64,000 nt of DNA from the NCBI GenBank assembly GCA_963719855.1, contig CAVRDK010000004.1, positions 806,001 to 870,000 on the forward strand, in the 5' to 3' direction. Shown piece after piece: positions 8,777 through 16,567 of the stretch; the stretch's first letter is position 1, and the number at the start of each line of letters is the position of its first letter. This DNA is from CAIQPV01 sp963719855 (lineage in GTDB: Bacteria > Pseudomonadota > Gammaproteobacteria > Burkholderiales > Gallionellaceae). Both the position numbers and the translations under genes were made by a program. The notes under the pieces were generated by a model, which was not told the origin of the DNA, did not search any database, and saw only the letters and a list, made by a program, of their open reading frames with translations.

Positions 8777-10598
8777 GCTGGACAATCGCACCTTGCTGGC
8801 GATGCTGCACGATCTGGTGGCGGCGGCGCTTGCCTGGAGTTTCGCTTACTTGTTGCGTTTCAATTTTGAGCCGCCGGACAATTTCATTGACGAGATGCTG
8901 CGCACCCTAATTTGGGTGACTCCATTGCAAGGTGTAATTTTCTGGCGTTTTGGCCTGTATCAAGGACTTTGGCGTTATGCCAGTGTGACCGACTTGCGCC
9001 GTATTTTTTTGGCCGTGCTGACGGCTGCCGCGCTGATTCCCCTGGTGTTGTGGATGTTCCGCGTCAGCGCCGTAGTGCCGCGCTCCGTGCTGGTAATCAA
9101 TCCCGTATTGTTGCTGCTCATCATGGGCGGCAGCCGCTTCGTGTATCGCTTATGGAAGGAGCAGGGGCTGTACCGCAATATCCGGTTGAACGGCGAACCA
9201 GTACTGGTGCTGGGGGCGGGCGATGCGGCAGTCAGTCTGTCCAAGGAGTTGGCGCGCAGCAACGATTGGCGGCTGGTCGGATTTCTTGACGACGATGCCG
9301 ACAAGCATGGACGGGCATTGAACGGCATCAATGTGCTGGGTGCGCTCGACGAGTTGCCGCAGTGGGCGGCACGGATGAGTGTAACGCAAGCCATCATTGC
9401 CATGCCGTCCGGCTCTCATCGGGTGCGCAAGCGTGCGATCGAACTTTGCAACCAGGCTGGACTCAAGGTGCTGACCGTGCCGTCGTTCGATGATCTGTTG
9501 AGCGGGCGCGTTGCCATCTCGCAATTGCGTGCCGTGGAACTGGACGATTTGCTGGGGCGTGATCCGGTAACACTGGATGCTGAAGGGCTGCATGAATTGC
9601 TCGCCGATAAGACTGTGCTGGTGACGGGAGCGGGAGGTTCCATCGGCTCCGAATTGTGCCGCCAGATTGCGCACTTTGGCCCAAGAACACTGATGCTGTA
9701 TGAGCAAAGCGAATTCGCGTTGTATACCATCGAGCAGGAATTGCGTGCGACCCGGCCTGATCTGGTTTGCGAATTCCTGATCGGCGATGTGCGCGATACT
9801 GCGCGGCTGGATGAGGTGATGGATAAATATCGCCCCTCGGTAGTTTTTCATGCGGCGGCCTACAAGCATGTGCCGTTGATGGAGCGGCACAATACTTGGC
9901 AAGCGGTGCGCAACAACGTGCTGGGTACCTGCTGTGTGGCACAGGCCGCACAACGGCATGGCGTGTCAAAGTTCGTGTTGATTTCTACTGACAAGGCGGT
10001 GAATCCGACCAATGTGATGGGTGCCAGCAAGCGCCTTGCCGAGATGGTGTGCCAGGGTTTACAGCAAGCTGAGGGGACGCGCTTTGTAATGGTGCGCTTC
10101 GGCAATGTGCTGGGCAGCACCGGCAGCGTGATCCCGAAATTTCGCGAGCAAATCGCCAAGGGCGGGCCAATCACCGTGACCCATCCGGACATCACGCGTT
10201 ACTTTATGTCCATCCCGGAAGCTGCCCAACTGGTGTTGCAGGCCGGATTGATGGGCAAGGGCGGGGAGATTTTTGTGCTGGACATGGGTGAGCCGGTGAA
10301 GATATTGGACTTGGCAAAAGACCTCATCCGACTTTCCGGCATGGGCGAAGACGATATTCGGATTGAATTCACCGGCCTGCGTCCAGGCGAAAAGCTATAT
10401 GAAGAATTGCTCGCCGACAGCGAACACACCTTGCCTACACCGCACCCCAAGCTGCGCATCGCACAGGCACGCGATGTCGATGTCGCGTGGCTGGAAGACC
10501 TGTTAGCCTGGGTTGGTGCGCGCGCCACGCAGGAAGATGTGGAAGTGAAACGTACCTTGGCGCAATGGGTGCCGGAATATACGCCGGACACGAACTGA
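8769..10598 (+). CDS. wbpM: WbpM-type UDP-GlcNAc C6-dehydratase (membrane, CapD-like)
   Basis: 609 residues. The N-terminal ~120 residues hold four membrane segments. A first nucleotide-binding domain (VLVLGAGDAAVSLSKEL, about 147-165) is followed by the catalytic SDR domain with VTGAGGSIGSELCRQI, LIGDVRD, HAAAYKHVPLME, STDKAVNPTNVMGASKR (Met/Lys in place of Tyr/Lys) and RFGNVLGSTGSVIPKF. It converts UDP-GlcNAc to the 4-keto-6-deoxy sugar. Last gene of the plus-strand run; it converges with manC across an inverted-repeat element. Confidence 0.92.
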   Translation: MVKLDNRTLLAMLHDLVAAALAWSFAYLLRFNFEPPDNFIDEMLRTLIWVTPLQGVIFWRFGLYQGLWRYASVTDLRRIFLAVLTAAALIPLVLWMFRVSAVVPRSVLVINPVLLLLIMGGSRFVYRLWKEQGLYRNIRLNGEPVLVLGAGDAAVSLSKELARSNDWRLVGFLDDDADKHGRALNGINVLGALDELPQWAARMSVTQAIIAMPSGSHRVRKRAIELCNQAGLKVLTVPSFDDLLSGRVAISQLRAVELDDLLGRDPVTLDAEGLHELLADKTVLVTGAGGSIGSELCRQIAHFGPRTLMLYEQSEFALYTIEQELRATRPDLVCEFLIGDVRDTARLDEVMDKYRPSVVFHAAAYKHVPLMERHNTWQAVRNNVLGTCCVAQAAQRHGVSKFVLISTDKAVNPTNVMGASKRLAEMVCQGLQQAEGTRFVMVRFGNVLGSTGSVIPKFREQIAKGGPITVTHPDITRYFMSIPEAAQLVLQAGLMGKGGEIFVLDMGEPVKILDLAKDLIRLSGMGEDDIRIEFTGLRPGEKLYEELLADSEHTLPTPHPKLRIAQARDVDVAWLEDLLAWVGARATQEDVEVKRTLAQWVPEYTPDTN

Positions 10599-10600
10599 GA

Positions 10601-10715
10601 CTTACTGTCCCTTCCCCCTTCAAGGGGGAAGGCTAGGATGGGGGTTGGCACGGCGGGAAAGCTGAGTTTCTACCCTCTCCCCAGCCCTCCCCCTTGCAGG
10701 GGGAAGAAACAGTAG
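10601..10715. repeat. 115-bp inverted-repeat intergenic element between convergent genes
   Basis: The two ends are inverted copies of about 45 bp: TACTGT, a C-rich tract, then a G-rich tract on the left (10602-10650), and the complement ending ACAGTA on the right (10670-10714). Each half is itself a short hairpin, CTTCCCCCTTCAAGGGGGAAG on the left being nearly perfect. The structure could end transcription from both sides and resembles dispersed palindromic repeats of betaproteobacteria. Confidence 0.6.
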
Positions 10716-10717
10716 CA

Positions 10718-12133
10718 TTAACTGCGCTTGTAATCGTCCTCGAAACGCACGATGTCATCTTCACCCAAATAGCCGCCCGACTGCACCTCTATCAAATAAA
10801 GAGGCATTTTCCCCACGTTTTCCAGTCGATGTTTCACGCCGATAGGGATGTAAGTGGACTGATCTTCGTGCAGTAGCAGAATTTCTTCTCCGCGCGTGAC
10901 TTGTGCGGTGCCGGAAACGACTACCCAATGTTCGGCACGATGATGGTGCATTTGCAAGGATAACTTGGAGCCAGGTTTCACCATAATGCGTTTGGCCTGA
11001 AAGCGATCACCCACATCGATGCCCTCGTAATAGCCCCATGGCTGGTACACGCGCCGGTGGATCAGATGCTCGATGCGTTCGGCCTGCTTGAGATATTCCA
11101 CCGCATGTTTTACATCTTGCGCAAAATCCTTGTGCATTACCAACACCGCATCGGCGGTTTCCACAATCACCAAATCTCGAACACCGATAGCCGCTACCAT
11201 GCGGGTCTCGGCACGGATATAGGAATTGGAGGTTTCCGCAAGGTAAACATCGCCGCGCAGTACATTGCCTTGGGCATCCTGAGTGCTGACCGCTGCAAGC
11301 GATGACCATGAGCCGATATCGCTCCAGCCGATATCAACCGTGATCATGGCGGCGGCCTGCGTGTGTTCCATCACGGCATAATCAATTGACTCAGATGGAC
11401 AGGCAGCAAAGTTTTTTTCATCCAGGCGGCAAAAATCCAGATCATGTGTACTGTGCTGCCAAGCCAGCTGCGCGGCCTGATATATATCCGGACGGTGGCG
11501 CTGTAACTCATTTAAATATACCTCCGCCTTGAACACGAACATGCCGCTGTTCCAGAAAAAGTTGCCCGAGGCCAGGAATTGCTGGGCGGTGGCCAGATCC
11601 GGTTTTTCCACAAAGCGCTCCACCGCATAAGACTGTTCACCCGTTCCCAGCGCAGCGCCACGTTCGATGTAGCCGAATCCGGTGGCGGGTTCATTGGGGG
11701 TGATGCCGAAGGTAACCAGCTTGTCCTGTTGCGCCAGAGCTAGCGCCGAGCGGATTGCGCTGTGAAAACCGGGGATGTCCTGAATCAGGTGATCTGCGGG
11801 CAGAACTAGCAAGATTGCCTGGGCATCTTTTTCTTGTGCGGCAAACGCAGCAATGGCGACGGCAGGGGCGGTGTTACGGCATGTCGGTTCAAGTATTTGC
11901 CGTAGCGGGGTGGTATGGATAGCGTGCAATTGTTCGGCTGCCAGAAAGCGGTGTTCATTGTTACAAACCACCAAGGGTGTTGCCATATCAGGAAAACCTT
12001 TAAGACGTAATAGCGTTTCCTGAAATAATGTATGTTCGGAAATCAGTGGCAAAAATTGCTTGGGCAGAGCCGCACGTGACAATGGCCACAAACGGGTGCC
12101 GGAACCGCCGGACAAGATGACAGGATAGAGCAT
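10718..12133 (-). CDS. manC: Mannose-1-phosphate guanylyltransferase / mannose-6-phosphate isomerase (bifunctional)
   Basis: 471 residues, the usual length of the fused enzyme. The N-terminal pyrophosphorylase has PVILSGGSGTRLWPLSR and PKQFLPL, then FVEKPDLATAQQFL and WNSGMFVFKAEVYL. The C-terminal cupin isomerase domain has KLSLQMHHHRAEHWVVVSGTA with the metal-binding histidines. It makes GDP-mannose, the substrate of Gmd, from fructose-6-P-derived mannose-6-P; the separate phosphomannomutase is not in this window. Divergent from gmd across a 124-bp promoter region. Confidence 0.95.
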   Translation of the reverse strand: MLYPVILSGGSGTRLWPLSRAALPKQFLPLISEHTLFQETLLRLKGFPDMATPLVVCNNEHRFLAAEQLHAIHTTPLRQILEPTCRNTAPAVAIAAFAAQEKDAQAILLVLPADHLIQDIPGFHSAIRSALALAQQDKLVTFGITPNEPATGFGYIERGAALGTGEQSYAVERFVEKPDLATAQQFLASGNFFWNSGMFVFKAEVYLNELQRHRPDIYQAAQLAWQHSTHDLDFCRLDEKNFAACPSESIDYAVMEHTQAAAMITVDIGWSDIGSWSSLAAVSTQDAQGNVLRGDVYLAETSNSYIRAETRMVAAIGVRDLVIVETADAVLVMHKDFAQDVKHAVEYLKQAERIEHLIHRRVYQPWGYYEGIDVGDRFQAKRIMVKPGSKLSLQMHHHRAEHWVVVSGTAQVTRGEEILLLHEDQSTYIPIGVKHRLENVGKMPLYLIEVQSGGYLGEDDIVRFEDDYKRS

Positions 12134-12201
12134 GGTCGCTTTCAGGAAATTGGCGAGAAGAGCCTATTGAGATGCATGGCTTGAATTATAATCCGCAACC
12201 T

Positions 12202-12234
12202 GACATCCAAGGTTATTTTACCTTGGGTTATGTC
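12202..12234. promoter_or_regulatory. Nested dyad in the manC-gmd divergent promoter region
   Basis: CCAAGGT (12207-12213) and ACCTTGG (12220-12226) form perfect 7-bp arms around TATTTT. An outer GACAT (12202) pairs with ATGTC (12230-12234), with a 3-base bulge. It lies 24 bp before the gmd ATG and could be an operator for both genes or a leader hairpin of gmd. No regulator can be named. Confidence 0.4.
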
Positions 12235-12257
12235 CATTCGTTACAGAGGTGGTTTCT

Positions 12258-13343
12258 ATGAGTAAAGTTGCATTAGTTACCGGGATTACCGGACAAGACG
12301 GCGCCTATCTGGCAGAGTTTTTGCTGAAAAAAGGCTATATTGTGCATGGCATCAAGCGCCGCGCCTCTCTGTTCAATACCGACCGCATAGACCACCTGTA
12401 TCAGGATCCGCACGTCAGCAACCGCAATTTCATTTTGCATTATGGCGACATGACGGACTCCAGCAGCCTGATTCGCATCATCCAGCAGGTGCAGCCGGAC
12501 GAGGTCTACAACCTCGCTGCACAAAGCCATGTGGCGGTTTCTTTTGAAGAACCAGAATACACCGCTAACTCCGATGCACTGGGCGCATTGCGCGTGCTCG
12601 AGGCTATTCGCATCCTTGGTCTGGAAAAGAAGGCGCGTTTCTACCAAGCCTCCACTTCCGAGCTGTACGGCTTGGTGCAGGAAACCCCGCAAAAGGAAAC
12701 CACGCCATTTTATCCGCGCTCGCCGTATGCGGTCGCCAAACTGTATGCCTACTGGATCACCGTCAACTATCGCGAAGCGTATGGCATGTACGCCTGCAAC
12801 GGCATCCTGTTCAACCACGAATCGCCGGTGCGTGGCGAGACCTTCGTCACACGCAAGATCACCCGCGCCTTGTCGCGCATCAAGTTGGGCCTGCAGGATT
12901 GCCTGTATCTGGGCAACATGGATTCCCTGCGCGATTGGGGGCATGCCAAGGATTATGTCGAGATGCAATGGCTGATGCTGCAACAGGACAAGCCGGAAGA
13001 TTTCGTGATCGCCACTGGCGTGCAATACAGCGTGCGCGATTTTGTGAATGCCGCCGCCGATGAGCTGGGCATCCACATCCGCTGGGAAGGCAAGGGCCTG
13101 GACGAAAAGGGTTACGATGTCACCGGCAAATGCATCGTCGCCGTTGACCCGCGTTATTTCCGCCCGACTGAAGTGGAAACCCTGCTGGGCGACCCGACCA
13201 AGGCCCGCGAAAAGCTCGGCTGGACTCCCAAGACCACCTTCAAGGAACTGGTGGCTGAAATGGTGCGTGAAGATTTGAAATCCTCAGAACGCGATGAACT
13301 GGTCAAGAAGCATGGTTACAAGGCTTTTGATTTCAACGAATAA
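12258..13343 (+). CDS. gmd: GDP-mannose 4,6-dehydratase
   Basis: 361 residues from the ATG at 12258, which has AGAGGTGG 5 bases upstream; an in-frame GTG at 12249 is less likely. GITGQDGAYLAEFLLKKGY is the NADP loop, HYGDMTDSSSLIR and NLAAQSHVAVSFE are diagnostic, STSELYG supplies the catalytic Ser/Thr and YPRSPYAVAKLYAYW the Tyr-x3-Lys. NHESPVRGETFVTRKI and the C-terminal VDPRYFRPTEVETLLGDP are typical of Gmd. It produces GDP-4-keto-6-deoxy-D-mannose for Fcl, six bases downstream. Confidence 0.96.
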   Translation: MSKVALVTGITGQDGAYLAEFLLKKGYIVHGIKRRASLFNTDRIDHLYQDPHVSNRNFILHYGDMTDSSSLIRIIQQVQPDEVYNLAAQSHVAVSFEEPEYTANSDALGALRVLEAIRILGLEKKARFYQASTSELYGLVQETPQKETTPFYPRSPYAVAKLYAYWITVNYREAYGMYACNGILFNHESPVRGETFVTRKITRALSRIKLGLQDCLYLGNMDSLRDWGHAKDYVEMQWLMLQQDKPEDFVIATGVQYSVRDFVNAAADELGIHIRWEGKGLDEKGYDVTGKCIVAVDPRYFRPTEVETLLGDPTKAREKLGWTPKTTFKELVAEMVREDLKSSERDELVKKHGYKAFDFNE

Positions 13344-13349
13344 GCCAAT

Positions 13350-14311
13350 ATGACGCAACACGACGACAAGATATATGTGGCGGGGCATCGTGGTCTGGTT
13401 GGGTCGGCTTTAATGCGCCAACTCAAGGCCAATGGCTATCACAATCTCGTTACGCGCACCCATGCCGAACTGGATTTGACCGACCAGACAGCAGTGCGGA
13501 ATTTTTTCGCAGAAGAAAAGCCGGAATACGTTTTTCTTGCGGCAGCCAAGGTCGGTGGCATTCATGCTAACAACACCTATCCGGCGGAATTTATTTTCTC
13601 GAATCTGGTCATTCAGACCAATATCATCCACGAATTCTGGCGCAATAACGTCAAACGCCTGCTGTTTCTGGGTCGTCCTGCATCTACCCGCGCGTTTGCC
13701 CGCAGCCCACGAAAGAAGAATACCTGCTGACTGGCCCGCTGGAAGCGACCAACCGTCCCTATGCGCTGGCCAAGATTGCAGGCATTGAAATGTGTTGGTC
13801 GTACAACCGCCAATATGGCACTCATTACTTGGCCGCCATGCCCACTAACCTGTATGGCCCCGGCGACAACTACGATTTGCAAAATTCGCATGTGCTGCCC
13901 GCCCTCATCCGCAAGACGCACGAAGCCAAGCTGCGCGGCGACAAGGAAGTGGTGGTGTGGGGGACGGGTACTCCGTGCCGGGAATTTTTATATAGTGACG
14001 ACATGGCGGATGCCTGCGTGTATCTGATGAACTTGCCGAATGAAAAATTCTTTTCTCTCTTTGTGGACGATATCGCTCCGTTGATAAATGTCGGCTGCGG
14101 CAAAGATCAATCCATACGCGAACTGGCTGAGTTGGTAAAAAATGTTGTAGGATTTGGCGGGGAGCTTATATTTGATACCAGCAAACCTGATGGCACCATC
14201 CGGAAATTGCTCGATGTCAGCAAACTCGGCCAGACTGGATGGAAAGTTAAAACCGAATTGCAGGAGGGCATAAAACTGGCCTACAGGGATTACTTGCAAA
14301 CCGCCGATTAA
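13350..14311 (+). pseudogene. fcl: GDP-L-fucose synthase with a single-base frameshift
   Basis: Starts DDKIYVAGHRGLVGSALMRQL and runs well to RLLFLG at 13673. There the frame shifts and ends at 13728-13730. From the next base the other frame reads SSCIYPRVCPQPTKEEYLLTG, PLEATNRPYALAKIAG (Tyr and Lys of the active site), MPTNLYGPGDNYDLQ and on to 14311. One base appears to be missing in GGTCG at 13671-13675; adding a T would give the conserved G-S-S-C-I-Y-P, where the Ser is catalytic. Restored length is about 321 residues, normal for the family. It would finish GDP-L-fucose with Gmd. Broken as written; error or real decay is open. Confidence 0.88.
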
Positions 14312-14346
14312 CCGTGCCGTACATGAGCGCTTAATCGCCATACTGC

Positions 14347-15117
14347 TTGACCGATACGCAAATTGTGAAAAATTCCATAGAACTATCCGTCATCATCATC
14401 ACCAAAAACGAGGCGCTTAACATTCGCGCCTGCCTTGAGTCGGTGGCGTGGGCGGATGAAATCATCGTGGTGGATTCCGGCAGTACCGATGATACCGCCT
14501 CCATTGCGCGTGAATTTACGCCGCAGGTGTATGTGCATGACTGGCTTGGATTTGGTGCGCAAAAAAATCGTGCATTAAATTACGCAAGTAAAGATTGGGT
14601 GCTGTCACTGGATGCGGATGAACGGATCACGCATGAGCTGCATGCGCAACTTGTTAAGGCTATGGCAGAGGCTAGTGAAGATGGATTTTATCTGCCGCGA
14701 CTCTCACAGTTTTGCGGGCGCTTCATCAGACATTCCGGCTGGTACCCTGATTACGTGTTGCGACTGTTCAAAAGGGGAAAAGGCAGTTTCTCCGACGATC
14801 TTGTCCACGAGAGCGTGATATTGCAGGGAAGCGCCGGGAAGCTATCCAGCCCGTTGTTGCATTACAGTTACATGAATGAGGCGGACGTGAATCGCAAGGT
14901 CGAGCAATATGCATCGGCTGCGGCCTTGCAGATGTTCAACAGTGGGAAAGCGGTTTCTGGTGCAGATGCGCCAGTGCGTGCAGGGTGGGCATTTCTCAGA
15001 ACTTACTGCCTGCGGCTCGGCTTTTTGGATGGAACAGCGGGCTTTAATATCGCTCGCATGAATGCCCGGACGACCTATCTGAAATACAGGCGACTAAAAG
15101 CGTTGCACTCAACCTAG
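14347..15117 (+). CDS. Glycosyltransferase family 2 (WaaE/KdtX-like LPS core transferase)
   Basis: About 256 residues. The N-terminus LSVIIITKNEALNIRACLES, then WADEIIVVDSGSTDDT and FGAQKNRALNYASKDWVLSLDADER (DxD at the metal site) define the GT2 subfamily of inner-core beta-1,4-glucosyltransferases. The C-terminus has HESVILQG and a basic tail. The start is TTG 14347 or GTG 14365; neither has a strong ribosome binding site. It overlaps the convergent next gene by 9 bases. Confidence 0.78.
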   Translation: MTDTQIVKNSIELSVIIITKNEALNIRACLESVAWADEIIVVDSGSTDDTASIAREFTPQVYVHDWLGFGAQKNRALNYASKDWVLSLDADERITHELHAQLVKAMAEASEDGFYLPRLSQFCGRFIRHSGWYPDYVLRLFKRGKGSFSDDLVHESVILQGSAGKLSSPLLHYSYMNEADVNRKVEQYASAAALQMFNSGKAVSGADAPVRAGWAFLRTYCLRLGFLDGTAGFNIARMNARTTYLKYRRLKALHST

Positions 15118-15948
15118 CCTGCGTTTCAAGTCGCTGCGTAGCAACTGCCAGCGGAAATCACGGGTGTTCTCGGGTTCCGGCAAATGCAAGGACTGGGCAA
15201 GCGTTCCGCGCCGCAGGTAATAATGGTCAAACACAGATTGCCTGATCCCCCATTTGTGCAGGAACTGTTTTCCGCCATCGTTCTTCTTTACCTTGCCCGT
15301 GGACTTGCATTGGAAGTGGTAGACCAGCGAATTGCCTACGCCGAGAAAGATGCGGCAGCCTGCATGCCATAGTTTCATCGAGAAATCATTATCGCTACTC
15401 ATACCAGGTGAAAATTCACTGCTATATCCGCCCAATTTAAACCACCATTTCCTGTGAACCAGGGTCGGTGGCCATGTGGCGCCATACCAATCAGCCTTGC
15501 GATAATTCGGCAACTCGGACAACAACTGGCTTTCCGCAAAACCGGCGGGGTCGCGCCCGTAATCCTTCACAATCACACAGGGATTGCCGGTATCTACCGG
15601 TTCTATCATGGTGCCGGACAGCATGAAGAGATTTGTATCCAGTTCCTTTAATTTTTCAATCAGCGCGGTGTCCCAACCAGGGCAGCAGTACATGTCATCA
15701 TTCAAGTAAAGGATGTAGTCATGCTGGGCAAGCATTGCCGCTTCATTGACCGCCAGACAGATACCAATGTTTTCGGGAGAGTGGGTGTGGGGCAACTGCT
15801 GGGCACGTACCCATTCCAGAGATCCATCACTGCCATCGTTGACGTGGATGATAATCTGGTGGGCAAGGCTGGAGTTTTTCCGGATGCTGCGCACGCAGAG
15901 TTTAAGCAGTTCAAGATTGTTCCAAGTGGGGATCAGGATAGAGAACAT
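15109..15948 (-). CDS. Glycosyltransferase family 2
   Basis: 279 residues. FSILIPTWNNLELLKLCVRS and IIIHVNDGSDGS bind the nucleotide; ENIGICLAVNEAA and YILYLNDDMY give the D-D-x metal site; GMSSDNDFSMKLWHAG is the acidic acceptor-loop motif. No membrane segment is seen. It stands alone on the minus strand between the O-antigen cluster and the Wsp operon, so its pathway is not fixed by neighbours. Confidence 0.8.
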   Translation of the reverse strand: MFSILIPTWNNLELLKLCVRSIRKNSSLAHQIIIHVNDGSDGSLEWVRAQQLPHTHSPENIGICLAVNEAAMLAQHDYILYLNDDMYCCPGWDTALIEKLKELDTNLFMLSGTMIEPVDTGNPCVIVKDYGRDPAGFAESQLLSELPNYRKADWYGATWPPTLVHRKWWFKLGGYSSEFSPGMSSDNDFSMKLWHAGCRIFLGVGNSLVYHFQCKSTGKVKKNDGGKQFLHKWGIRQSVFDHYYLRRGTLAQSLHLPEPENTRDFRWQLLRSDLKRRLG

Positions 15949-16567
15949 GATGAATCCATTCAGTGCGGGAATTTTACGCGCAAGAACTAAAATATTTCGC
16001 TTGGCGTTGCGCGAGCCGCATTATCTCACCCCGGCTTTGCCGTGTGTGAAGTTTAGATCATCTGCCGCAACCGGCTCACGCTCGGCACGGCGAATATCTG
16101 GTGCAATTTCATCCGGCGGTGCAATATCCGGGTTCCTGTTTCTCGCCTGGTCACAGTTAAATGAAAATATGAGGACTTTGACGGTGCTCGCGACATTCTC
16201 TATAGTGTATGAGATTTGATCGATAAGTTCTGAATGATCGGTGTTGATAATCTCGCCTAGCTACCCGCTCCCAGTGCTACCCGGACGGAAAGAGGCGAAA
16301 TGATCAACGGATAGTTGAGCCGCCCCGCCTTTCTATGTGCCCGGAAAGGATACAGAACGGATATGGCCCCTGAAGGTTATAGCGTATCGCCGCTCCCGAT
16401 CATGAAACGGCTATTCGCCATGACCGGTTCTAGCATAATGAAACTGGCTGTTGTAAATTGTTTGCGAAATTGTCATTCCCGCTTCTGGATTATTCAGGGG
16501 GGCTGATTATAAGGTTCCAGACTGGTCGTTTTTCGCGGCCTGAAATGAAAACAAGAGGTAATTTGCG
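15949..16567. other. 619-bp gene-free region upstream of the wsp operon
   Basis: No ORF here has convincing coding character. It contains a good sigma-70 promoter (16178-16206, listed separately), a short dyad TCAAC-GGATA-GTTGA near 16308, and otherwise nothing I recognise. The distance from that promoter to wspA (about 355 bp) would give an unusually long leader. Confidence 0.5.
16178..16206 (+). promoter_or_regulatory. Sigma-70-type promoter, candidate for the wsp operon
   Basis: TTGACG (16178-16183), a 17-base spacer and TATAGT (16201-16206) are close to consensus with ideal spacing. It points towards wspA, 355 bp downstream, with no gene between. A nearer weaker promoter cannot be excluded. 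Confidence 0.5.

Noticed and set aside
16315..16506. 63-codon ORF upstream of wspA
   Set aside because: TTG start, no ribosome binding site, no coding character; probably leader or promoter DNA.
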